DNA of 64,000 nt. Origin: CAYRES01 sp964423425. GTDB taxonomy: Bacteria > Actinomycetota > Thermoleophilia > RBG-16-64-13. This document shows positions 34,808 to 42,435 of this stretch, in pieces. Every line of letters starts with the position of its first letter. Position 1 is the stretch's first letter. Below the pieces are notes generated by a model, which did not search any database, was not told the origin of the DNA, and saw only the letters and a list, made by a program, of their open reading frames with translations. The stretch covers positions 11,679 through 75,678 of the forward strand of contig CAYRES010000013.1 of the NCBI GenBank assembly GCA_964423425.1. The letters run 5' to 3'. A program made the translations under genes and the position numbers.

Positions 34808-37039
34808 ATGGAGCATGAGAGCCTGTTGTCGCCGGAGGCATCCTTCATCATCCCGCTGGGGCCCGAGGAGCCGCTGCCATCGCCAGAGAGGGCCGGGAAC
34901 AAGGCGGCCAACCTGGCCCGGGTCATGCACATGGGGCTTCCCGTGCCTGCCGCGTTCGTGCTCTCGACGGGCGCGCTGTCCTTCTTCTTGGAGCGGAACC
35001 GCATCCGGCGTCGGGTCAACCGACTGATGCGGACCGCCCTCGCGGGGACAGAAGGGGGACTCATCGACGGCATCGCCAATGAGATCCAGGGCCTGATTCG
35101 TGACTCGAGCATTCCCGAGGAGCTTGCCGCACAGATCTCGGCAGCATGTGGGCGTCTACGCGACGTGTCGGCCGCCAAGGAGTTGGCCGTGCGCTCGTCG
35201 GGTACCGTGGAAGATTCGCCCACCGCCTCGTACGCGGGAGTGTTTCAGACCGTGGTCAATGTGGCGGGCGACGACGAGATCTTCGAGGCGGTGAAGACCT
35301 GTTGGGCGGGGTTGTACTCGTCCCGGGTGATTCGCTACGTCGCGGGGCAGGAGGGTGGGCGGACACAGGAAGAGGGGCCGGGCAGGGGGCTTGCGGGCAT
35401 GGGGCTGGCCGTCCTCATCCAGGTCATGGTGCCCGCCAAGATGTCCGGCCTTGTGTTCACGGAGGACCCGGCGGGTGGCGACCCGGACCACATGTTGGTG
35501 GATGTGGTGTATGGATTGGGGGAGCAGGCCGTCTCCGGGGCGAAGACGCCCGTCACCTACGTCTTGTTGAAGAGCAGCGGAGACATTCTCGAGGTACGTG
35601 GACGGCGCGTTCAGCGTGCGGCTGATGTGGCCGTCATGTCCGCAGTGGAGCACCTGCGAAAGCTGGCGGTGTCTATCGAGCAGGAGATCGAAGGGCCTCT
35701 CGACATCGAATGGGCCGGAACGGGCGCCGAGGTGTTCGTGCTGCAGGTGCGGCCTCTGATCATGGAGACGGGCAAGGAGGAGCCTCTCTCTCCCAGCATG
35801 TTCTTCAAACCCGGCGAGCGGGTCGTACTGGCCGGCGGTGTGGGAGTGTCGCCCCGCGTGGGGAAGGGGAGGGCGGTGGTGCTTGGCGAGAGTGAGCCCG
35901 CTGGCGTGGAGAAGACCGATGTGGTGGTGGTGCGGCGTCTCACCAACGACGTGGTGGTGGGCCTGAAGCATGTGGCTGCGGTGGTGGCCGAGGAGGGAGG
36001 GTCGACGAGCCACGGTGCCAACATCCTGCGCGAGTTCGGCGTGCCCTGCATAGTGGGTGCGCGGCGGGCGACGACTGCCATCCAATCCGGGTGTGTCGTG
36101 ACGGTGGACGGTTGGCGGGGTCTGGTCTACGAGGGCGACGTGATGCCGGAGCAGGTGGAGAGCGGGCGAGAGGTGACGGTCACCCGCATGAAGGTGATGG
36201 TGTCCATCCAGGATCCGGAGACCGCCTTCTCGCTCGCGCCCCACGCCGACGGAGTGAGTTCGTTGCGCAATGACTACCTCATACTGCAGTCGGGGGTCCA
36301 CCCTGCAGTGCTGGCGCGGGAAGGGCGCAGCAACGAAGTACGCGCGCGGCTCGCCGAGGCCATGAAGACCGTCTGCCGGGCCTTCATGGGCAAGAAGGTG
36401 TGGTACAAGACTCTCGATGCGCCCACGGACGAGTTCCGGCGCCTGCGTGGCGGCGAGACCGAGCCGGTGGAGAGAAACCCTCTCTTGGGCTGGCGGGGAA
36501 TCGCGCGCGAACTCGACGAGGTGCACCTGCTCAAGATGGAGTTCGGAGCTCTCGCCGACGCACTTGAGGCAGGATGTTCCAACCTGGCGGTGAAGATCCC
36601 CTTCCTGCGCACTGTAGACGAGTTCGACGCGGCCCTGGAGGTCGCACGGGCGGCCGGTGTGGAGCCCGGCCACGGCATCCAGGTGGGTGTGTCGCTCGAA
36701 ACCCCATCGGCGGTACTCTCCGCCGAAAGGCTGGTTGAGTCGGGGGCCCGCTTCTTCAGTATCGGCATCAACGACCTGACCATGTGTACTCTGGCCATCG
36801 ACAGGGAGAGTGAGAAGATGGCGCGTCTGTTCGATCCCGTGCACCCCGCGGTGGTCAAGCTGCTCGAGGAGGCGGTGGCGGTGGCAAGGGAGGTAGGGGT
36901 ATTCGTGGCCGTGTGCGGTGACGTGGCCCACCCGGCGCTCATCCGGAGGTTGTCGGAGATGGGTGTGGACGCCGTGGGTGCGGCTCCCGTGTACCTGGAC
37001 CGGATACGCCGCATGGTAGCCGAGGTGGAGGGCGGGTAG
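34808..37039 (+). CDS. ppsA: PEP synthase-like (PEP-utilizing) enzyme
   Basis: 743 residues. The N-terminal ATP-grasp domain (PPDK_N) shows GNKAANLARV, AVRSSGTVEDSPTASYAGVF and a DIEWAG-VFVLQVRPL end. The swivelling phosphohistidine domain has GGSTSHGANILREFGVPCIVG. The C-terminal PEP/pyruvate barrel contains GVSLETPSAV, FFSIGINDLTM and VCGDVAH. It should interconvert pyruvate and PEP with ATP. The context around the phosphohistidine is slightly off the PpsA norm (GRTCHAAI), so a related activity is possible. GGGGGAG just before the ATG at 34808 sets the start. Confidence 0.82.
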   Translation: MEHESLLSPEASFIIPLGPEEPLPSPERAGNKAANLARVMHMGLPVPAAFVLSTGALSFFLERNRIRRRVNRLMRTALAGTEGGLIDGIANEIQGLIRDSSIPEELAAQISAACGRLRDVSAAKELAVRSSGTVEDSPTASYAGVFQTVVNVAGDDEIFEAVKTCWAGLYSSRVIRYVAGQEGGRTQEEGPGRGLAGMGLAVLIQVMVPAKMSGLVFTEDPAGGDPDHMLVDVVYGLGEQAVSGAKTPVTYVLLKSSGDILEVRGRRVQRAADVAVMSAVEHLRKLAVSIEQEIEGPLDIEWAGTGAEVFVLQVRPLIMETGKEEPLSPSMFFKPGERVVLAGGVGVSPRVGKGRAVVLGESEPAGVEKTDVVVVRRLTNDVVVGLKHVAAVVAEEGGSTSHGANILREFGVPCIVGARRATTAIQSGCVVTVDGWRGLVYEGDVMPEQVESGREVTVTRMKVMVSIQDPETAFSLAPHADGVSSLRNDYLILQSGVHPAVLAREGRSNEVRARLAEAMKTVCRAFMGKKVWYKTLDAPTDEFRRLRGGETEPVERNPLLGWRGIARELDEVHLLKMEFGALADALEAGCSNLAVKIPFLRTVDEFDAALEVARAAGVEPGHGIQVGVSLETPSAVLSAERLVESGARFFSIGINDLTMCTLAIDRESEKMARLFDPVHPAVVKLLEEAVAVAREVGVFVAVCGDVAHPALIRRLSEMGVDAVGAAPVYLDRIRRMVAEVEGG

Positions 37040-37125
37040 CCGTCCCATCCGTAGCGAGCCCTCGGGGAGCCAGACCCGCCCTTGGGGCGCGACAGCCGCG
37101 TGCGGTGACCTCCCGGCAAACGCGT

Positions 37126-37617
37126 CTACTCCCTCATGTTCACAAACTGCAGGGGGATGTCGAGGTCCGCTTCCTTCAGTAGTACGATGGTCTCCTGTAG
37201 GTCGTCCCTCTTCTTGCCGCTTACCCGCACTTCGTCCCCCTGCACGGCGGCCTGTACTTTGAGGCGGCTCTCCTTCACCATCTTGACCACCTTGCGGGCC
37301 AGTTCGTCACTCAGCCCCGTGGCGATCAGGACCTCTTGGCGCAGCATGTCGCCGCCCGCCTGCTCCGCCTTCTGGAAGGTGAAGGCCTTGGTGTCGATGC
37401 CGCGGCGGACCGCCTTGCTGATGAGCAGATCGTTGAGCGCCTGAAGCTTCATGTCGTCTTCCGTGACGAGCCGCACCGCTCCTTGTTTCCGGTCGAGCTC
37501 CACGGTGGTCTTGGAGCCCCGGAAATCGTAGCGGGTGGCCACCTCCTTCTTGACTTGGTTGACCGCGTTGTCCATCTCCTGCATATCGACCCGGCTCACC
37601 ACGTCGAATGACGGCAT
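37126..37617 (-). CDS. yajQ: YajQ-family nucleotide-binding protein
   Basis: 163 residues, the standard family length. It starts MPSFDVVSRVDMQEMDNAVN and ends with the conserved DIPLQFVNMRE. Cys-free, cytosolic, two ferredoxin-like subdomains. YajQ proteins bind nucleic acids or nucleotides, and several bind cyclic-di-GMP. That may link it to the diguanylate cyclase at 4267-5901, although they are far apart. AAAGGAG precedes the ATG. The OLD nuclease gene ends 3 bases upstream on the same strand. Confidence 0.94.
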   Translation of the reverse strand: MPSFDVVSRVDMQEMDNAVNQVKKEVATRYDFRGSKTTVELDRKQGAVRLVTEDDMKLQALNDLLISKAVRRGIDTKAFTFQKAEQAGGDMLRQEVLIATGLSDELARKVVKMVKESRLKVQAAVQGDEVRVSGKKRDDLQETIVLLKEADLDIPLQFVNMRE

Positions 37618-37620
37618 CGG

Positions 37621-39339
37621 CTACTCCTTTCGCTTTTCTCTTCTCCTGGTGGGCGGCCGGCGGGCAAGCTCCACGCAGGTCTCGATCACCTCTCTGAGGA
37701 TGTACGGCACACCGTCTCTGCCTCGGGAGGCGACGGCATCGAGCACGTCGAGGCCGAGTCCGGGCTTGGAGCGGTTGCGGATGGCCCGGCGTATGATCAC
37801 CCGGGCCGGAGTGTGCTCCCTCGTGTCTCCCGCGCGGGTTCGGTACACGGTGTCGTAGCCGCGGGCGAAGAAACAGTGCTCGATGTCTCTGTGGGGGAGG
37901 AGGGTGATGCGCTCCGCCTTCGGCGCTGATCCGCACAGCTCAGAGGCCGTGGCCGCGTATACAGTGCCGGCCTCGTCGCCGTCTGCCAACATGTGCCACT
38001 CTATGCCCAGCGCTTCGGCTGCTTTGATGATGGGAGCGAGACCGGCCTGGGCGAACTCGATACAGGCGATGCCCTCCAGACCGAGATCGTAGCCGGCGAT
38101 GCGGGCCAGCTCAGGCAGCATCCAGAACTCGGTCTCTCCCTCCACGAGAAGCCAGCAGCGGGCGAACAGAGCTTCCCCGCGCAGTCCGAGCACGTGGTAG
38201 GTGAAGCGGCGCACCTCGTCTTCACTGAGGGTGTCGGGAAAGATGCGCCAGGCCTGGACGTGGCCGTCGTTGCGGGTGAGCCGGCGTAGTCCGCTGAGGG
38301 GTGCGCGGCCGATGAGGAACTCGGACTGGGTGGTGACTATCCTCTGCCGGTGGATGTCTTCGATGACCTGCCAGAAGGCGGCCAGAGTCATGGGGTGGAG
38401 ATGAGCCTCCGGATCTTCCAGGATGAGGATCGGCTCGGCATCTTCTGGAAGCCCTTCGGGCTTGGCCCTGAGAAGGGTGGCGGCGAGCACGAGGACGGCC
38501 AGTTTCTGGGCGGCGGTCCCGCTGACCGAGGTCTCGGCGGATTGCCTCGGAGCCGGCTGCGCCCACGCTCGCCCTCCGCCGAGGGCCTGGGAGATGACGG
38601 CGGTGAGCGACCCGGCGGTGCCGGCTTCTCTGGTGTCGGGAGGCATCTCGTCCAGCAGCTTCTGGGCCGTGACAAAGGCGGCGTCCAGCTCATCTCTGGT
38701 GGTAGCGGTCGGTGCGGCAAGTATCCGCCGGCCGCGCTCGGCGAGTTCGTCGAGGAGACCGTCGGCGGTGTGCCGGGAGCCGCTCTCCTCTTCTGGCGGA
38801 GCCGCAGAACCGGGGCTGCAGGTGGCCTTGAGGGCCGGCTGGAAGGCGGGCAGTCCGGCACCGACCCACAAGACGGGGTGCAGCCGGCGGAGGAGCGCCA
38901 CCACGTCTTGGTCGCCGGTGCTCTCCGGGCCGTCCGTACTGCGCCAAGAGACCCGAAAACCTGTCTCGGGTGGGCCGTCCGGTGGCACCACGGCATTGAA
39001 TTCGAGGTGGACGGTGCGAAGGGTCTGTCTGCCCGTGAGTGCCGGTAGGAGACTGAGAAGCGGCTCGTAGACGGGCTTTCCCCACTCGTCCGGGGTGCGC
39101 TCCGAGAAGGTCAGGCGGATGCGTATTTCGTGTTCGCCAGGGCTGCCATTTGGATTGTGAACGTGGTGGGGGGCGAGGCGCAGAGCGGGATTCTCGCCAC
39201 ATAGGACGAGGGCCAGCGCCTCCAGTAGGCTGGACTTGCCGCTGTCGTTCTCGCCGATGAGGATGGTGGAGCTCTCGAGAGTCAAAGAGGCCTTGCGTAC
39301 CGCGCGGTAGTTGCTCACCTGCAGTCGTTGTAGGTACAT
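37621..39339 (-). CDS. OLD-family ATP-dependent nuclease (AAA-TOPRIM)
   Basis: 572 residues. The N-terminal ABC-type ATPase has Walker A GENDSGKSS, and the Walker B/signature region ends ILILEDPEAHLHP. A C-terminal TOPRIM domain has CWLLVEGETEFWMLPEL and HMLADGDEAG, the acidic metal-binding residues of the nuclease. OLD proteins cut DNA and many protect against phage. No UvrD-like helicase (GajB) is adjacent, so it is a solitary class 1-type OLD. It is followed after 3 bases by yajQ. The start at 39339 fits the family N-terminus YLQRLQVSNYRAV; the ribosome binding site is weak. Confidence 0.85.
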   Translation of the reverse strand: MYLQRLQVSNYRAVRKASLTLESSTILIGENDSGKSSLLEALALVLCGENPALRLAPHHVHNPNGSPGEHEIRIRLTFSERTPDEWGKPVYEPLLSLLPALTGRQTLRTVHLEFNAVVPPDGPPETGFRVSWRSTDGPESTGDQDVVALLRRLHPVLWVGAGLPAFQPALKATCSPGSAAPPEEESGSRHTADGLLDELAERGRRILAAPTATTRDELDAAFVTAQKLLDEMPPDTREAGTAGSLTAVISQALGGGRAWAQPAPRQSAETSVSGTAAQKLAVLVLAATLLRAKPEGLPEDAEPILILEDPEAHLHPMTLAAFWQVIEDIHRQRIVTTQSEFLIGRAPLSGLRRLTRNDGHVQAWRIFPDTLSEDEVRRFTYHVLGLRGEALFARCWLLVEGETEFWMLPELARIAGYDLGLEGIACIEFAQAGLAPIIKAAEALGIEWHMLADGDEAGTVYAATASELCGSAPKAERITLLPHRDIEHCFFARGYDTVYRTRAGDTREHTPARVIIRRAIRNRSKPGLGLDVLDAVASRGRDGVPYILREVIETCVELARRPPTRRREKRKE

Positions 39340-39499
39340 CAGCCTACGCTCACCGATCGGCCTCCTGGAACGGGCCCACATGCTGCGGGCGGCTGGACTC
39401 ATGGTAACCAACGCAGGCCTGTTTGACACATACTCGGACGATGCCTTTCCAGGGCGTATGATGTGGAGAAGCAATAATTATGTATGGAGGTTGAAAGAA

Positions 39500-40294
39500 A
39501 TGAAGCAGCGACGATTCCTGCGGACGGCGACGGCGGCGCTCACCGCCGTCGGCTTGAGTGCCGGTCTGGGCGTCGGCATGGCAGGCTGTGCGGAGGGGGA
39601 GGCATCCTCCGTGAATGGGGCCTTTCCGAGGAGTGGTGTGGCTGCGGCACGGGCCCTCCCTCCGCTGGACGCAGCTGCGCCCGCGACGTTCGAGACGGCG
39701 ACCTTCGGCTTGGGCTGATTCTGGGGACCGGACGCCCGGTTCGGGTGTCTCGAAGGCGTGGTGAGGACTCGGGTGGGCTATGCGGGTGGAACCAGCGAAG
39801 ACCCGACGTACCGCAGACTGGGCGACCACAGCGAGACGGTGGAGATCGACTTCGACCCTTCTGTGATCACCTATGAAGAGCTTCTCAAGGTGTTTTTCGC
39901 CGCACACGATGCTTCGGCGCGGCCCCACTCACGGCAGTACATGTCGGCCGTCTTCTTCCACGATGAAGAGCAGGAACGCCTTGCGCGTGCGGTGAAGACT
40001 CGGGAAGAGGCGCGCACCGGACGGTCGGTGCTCACCGAAATAGTTCCGCTGTCAAGGTTCTATGTGGCCGAGGGCTACCATCAGAAGTACATCCTGCAGG
40101 GTGAAGCGGTGCTCCTGCGTGATTTCACGCGTATCTACCCGGAATTCACGGATCTGGTGGATTCGACGGCCGCTGCCCGGGTGAACGGCTATCTCTACGG
40201 CTGCGGAACGCCCGAGCGGTTGGAGGCTGAGCTCGAACTGCTGGGGCTGTCGGAGGAAGGGGCCGCTCGGCTCAAGGAACGGGTGGGCCTGTAG
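39500..40294 (+). CDS. msrA: Selenocysteine-containing MsrA lipoprotein (methionine-S-sulfoxide reductase)
   Basis: 264 residues if the TGA at 39716-39718 is read as selenocysteine (U73). The family motif GCFW appears as G-TGA-FW. The upstream side reads ATFGLG, and the downstream side continues in the same frame with FWGPDARFG, then VRTRVGYAGG and GDHSETVEIDFDP, all MsrA hallmarks. The first 30 residues form a lipoprotein signal peptide ending MAGC, so it should act outside the membrane. GGAGG lies 9 bases upstream of the ATG. A hairpin at 39730-39750 provides a SECIS-like signal. No other lesion is present. The usual C-terminal resolving Cys is displaced to GCG in NGYLYGCGTPE. Confidence 0.85.
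39730..39750 (+). promoter_or_regulatory. SECIS-like hairpin for UGA recoding
   Basis: The mRNA stem GACGCCCG with CGGGTGTC (one G-U pair), plus an outer G-U pair at 39730/39750, closes a three-base GUU loop. The stem begins 11 bases after the TGA. Bacterial SECIS elements are short hairpins just 3' of the UGA, with a GU in the loop, bound by SelB. Position, stability and loop all fit. A folding calculation was not done. Confidence 0.65.
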
Positions 40295-40385
40295 GTCGTA
40301 GGACCTGGAGCCGGTAGGTGCAGTCGATGCGCGAGGCTTGCCGACCGGGCGGCCGGATGGCCGCCGCCGGGAGCCGGCACAACCT

Positions 40386-40427
40386 GTGAGGCGCGGGGCC
40401 GGCTGGATGGCCGCCCCCGCACCTCAC
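40386..40427. terminator. Bidirectional terminator between msrA and serpin
   Basis: An 18-bp stem with two mismatches (GTGAGGCGCGGGGCCGGC with GCCGCCCCCGCACCTCAC) surrounds a TGGATG loop. It lies in the 183-base gap between the convergent msrA and serpin genes and can serve both. A second, smaller GGCGGCC/GGCCGCC hairpin lies about 35 bases to its left. Confidence 0.6.
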
Positions 40428-40477
40428 CAAGACACGCATGCTCCACGGCACCGGGGCTTCGCGCAAGATAGGGGCGC

Positions 40478-41860
40478 TCACTCCTCCGCGGACGGATCGA
40501 CCATCTGCCCCAGGAACAGCAGGGCTCCGGTCTCCACGTCGCGTATCATCCACACGAAGGGCCTGTCGGCCGTGAACTCCTTGACCTCCATCGGGGCCGA
40601 AGTGGCCCGCATCACCACCGCTGTGGCCGCCGCCGCTTCGGTGCCCTTCTCGTCCACGGAGATGAATCCGTTGTGGACGATGGAGTCGATGAGAAGGCCC
40701 GGCTCAGCGGTCATGCCACCGAAATCAGCGTCGCCGGAGAAGGCGAGCCTCATGCCCATGGCGTTCAGCGTGTCGCTCAGCGAGAGCTCGCTGCGGGTCT
40801 CGAATGTGGGCAGGGACAGGCTCACTGTCTCGGGAGTGAGTGCGGAGAGCATCTGCTCGAGCCGGTCGGCGTCGAATGTGGAGATGAAGGCGCCCAACTC
40901 CGTTGTCTCGGGCAGGAACACCACCATGCTCAGTTCGCGGCCCTTGTAGGGGAGCTCCACCGCCTGCCAGCCTTCGCCCTCGGCGTAGCCCAAGAGCTCG
41001 GACTGGTGCATGAACGGCACGGTGACCGTGGAGCCTGTGGAGAGGTGGAAGTCGCCGTCGGCGGTCAGTTGCTTCTCGAACGGGGTATCCCACGGAGCTT
41101 TGAGATACACGGCGTTCGTGAGCACCAACCGCGTCATGTCGTCAACGGAGCCGGCGGAGAGGATGTTCTTGATGCGGTTCTTGGTGACCTCCGCCACCCA
41201 TTCGTTGACGGCCCGCCGGGCGGCTTCGTGATCCTTGATGAAGTCGACCAGACGCAGGCCGGCCCCGTACTCAGAAGCAAGTAGGTCCAGGAACTGCGGG
41301 AGGAAGGCGTAGCCCCGCTGCGCCCACAGTTGATTGACCACGTTGAGTGCAACCTGTGCATCTTCCTCTTCTTCGTGCTGTGCCGGGAAATCTCGGCTCC
41401 GTGCAGCTATGGCCTGGGCGAGGCTATTGAAGGCCGGGTGCAGGAGGTCGGGAGGGAGATCGAAGTGAAGCACGTCGACCATCTCCTCGGCCGTGAGACG
41501 CCGAGCTCCGGCGTAGGTCATGGCGAGGGCGAGGGAGATGCTGTGTGGCGATATGACCAGATTCTCATTCGAGGCAGGAGCCTGACGACCGGTGAGCGCA
41601 CCGAGAAGGTCGAGGGCGAAGGCCGTGTTACCGGAGACAAGTGCCGCGAGATCCGAGGAAGAGACTGAGGCTTCGGCTCGAGGTGCGGCGGAGGCGAGTA
41701 GCGAGGCTTGTTCCACGGTGTCTTCTTCCTGTTCGTTTCCGCAGCCGGCGGCAAGAAGCGCAAGCGCCAATGCGCAGGATGTCACAAGCGCCGCCGCCAC
41801 GCACGATCGACCCTCTCCGCGTGACCGACCACTTCTCGAGCACTGCGTGCCCGTTGCCAT
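40478..41860 (-). CDS. Serpin lipoprotein (serine protease inhibitor)
   Basis: 460 residues. A signal peptide ends with the lipobox LLAAGC, then an acidic linker. The serpin fold follows: NLVISPHSISLALAMTYAGA, VNQLWAQRGYAFLPQFL, LVLTNAVYLKAPW and the breach segment HNGFISVDEKGTEAAAATAV. The reactive-loop hinge (GTEAAAATA) has the small residues needed for loop insertion, so it should be inhibitory. By hinge counting the scissile bond is near Arg-Ala-Thr-Ser, with P1 uncertain. It ends in the typical RPFVWMIRDVETGALLFLG. It probably guards the cell surface against proteases. Confidence 0.9.
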   Translation of the reverse strand: MATGTQCSRSGRSRGEGRSCVAAALVTSCALALALLAAGCGNEQEEDTVEQASLLASAAPRAEASVSSSDLAALVSGNTAFALDLLGALTGRQAPASNENLVISPHSISLALAMTYAGARRLTAEEMVDVLHFDLPPDLLHPAFNSLAQAIAARSRDFPAQHEEEEDAQVALNVVNQLWAQRGYAFLPQFLDLLASEYGAGLRLVDFIKDHEAARRAVNEWVAEVTKNRIKNILSAGSVDDMTRLVLTNAVYLKAPWDTPFEKQLTADGDFHLSTGSTVTVPFMHQSELLGYAEGEGWQAVELPYKGRELSMVVFLPETTELGAFISTFDADRLEQMLSALTPETVSLSLPTFETRSELSLSDTLNAMGMRLAFSGDADFGGMTAEPGLLIDSIVHNGFISVDEKGTEAAAATAVVMRATSAPMEVKEFTADRPFVWMIRDVETGALLFLGQMVDPSAEE

Positions 41861-41878
41861 GAGATGAATCCGCTCCCC

Positions 41879-42370
41879 TCAGGATTCGAACGTCCAATGC
41901 CAGCGGGTGGTGGTGCGGTCGTGTTCGCGGCGGCCCGTCATCTCTTCTATCCGTATCTCGATGACGTTGCAGTTCTCGACTCGCTTGAGAGAGAGGTCGT
42001 CGGCGCCGGGGCGAAAGGTGCGGTTGAAGGCGTTCAGCGCCCGGGCGCGCTCGTTGAGATCCTCGAGCGGGCGGGCCGTGCCGTAGCAGAGCACACTGTC
42101 GTTGTCGACTTCACAGGCGGCGCCGCCGTGATCCTGGGTTTGCCCCGTCTGCCGGCCCACCGCGAAGCAGACGCGGGGGTTGGTGCGCAGGTAGTCGATC
42201 TTTCGGCCCTCGTAGGCACAGTGAAAGACGATGGTGCCGTCCTGGTAGGCGTAGTTGAGGGGCACGACGTACGGTTCGTCGTCGCGGCTGAGGGCTAGAT
42301 AGCCGAGACCTCCCTGGCGCAGTATGGCCTCCATCTCCTCGCGCGAACTGATGACGGTCTTCTCGGTCAT
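41879..42370 (-). CDS. Flavin split-barrel (pyridoxamine 5'-phosphate oxidase-like / NimA-like) protein
   Basis: 163 residues. It opens with LRQGGLGYLALSRDDEPYVVPLNYAY, a typical split-barrel start, and continues with FHCAYEGRKIDYLRTNPRVCF. These proteins bind FMN, F420 or haem and include NimA-type reductases that give nitroimidazole resistance. The cofactor is not identifiable. GGGGGAC lies directly upstream of the ATG. It ends 18 bases before the serpin start on the same strand. Confidence 0.83.
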   Translation of the reverse strand: MTEKTVISSREEMEAILRQGGLGYLALSRDDEPYVVPLNYAYQDGTIVFHCAYEGRKIDYLRTNPRVCFAVGRQTGQTQDHGGAACEVDNDSVLCYGTARPLEDLNERARALNAFNRTFRPGADDLSLKRVENCNVIEIRIEEMTGRREHDRTTTRWHWTFES

Positions 42371-42435
42371 GTGTCCCCCTTGCGTAGGGTCTTACCAACC
42401 TACCAATAAGCGCCTGCTTGGTGTGAGCTCTTCGA

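Noticed and set aside
35156..37048. 630-codon minus-strand open frame opposite the PEP-synthase-like gene
   Set aside because: It is His/Arg-rich with no recognisable domain. The opposite strand carries a complete, well-conserved enzyme.
39423..39460. Promoter of msrA using the perfect TTGACA at about 39423
   Set aside because: The only good -10 downstream (TATGAT) is 28 bases away, too far for a sigma-70 pair. The TTGACA may be fortuitous.
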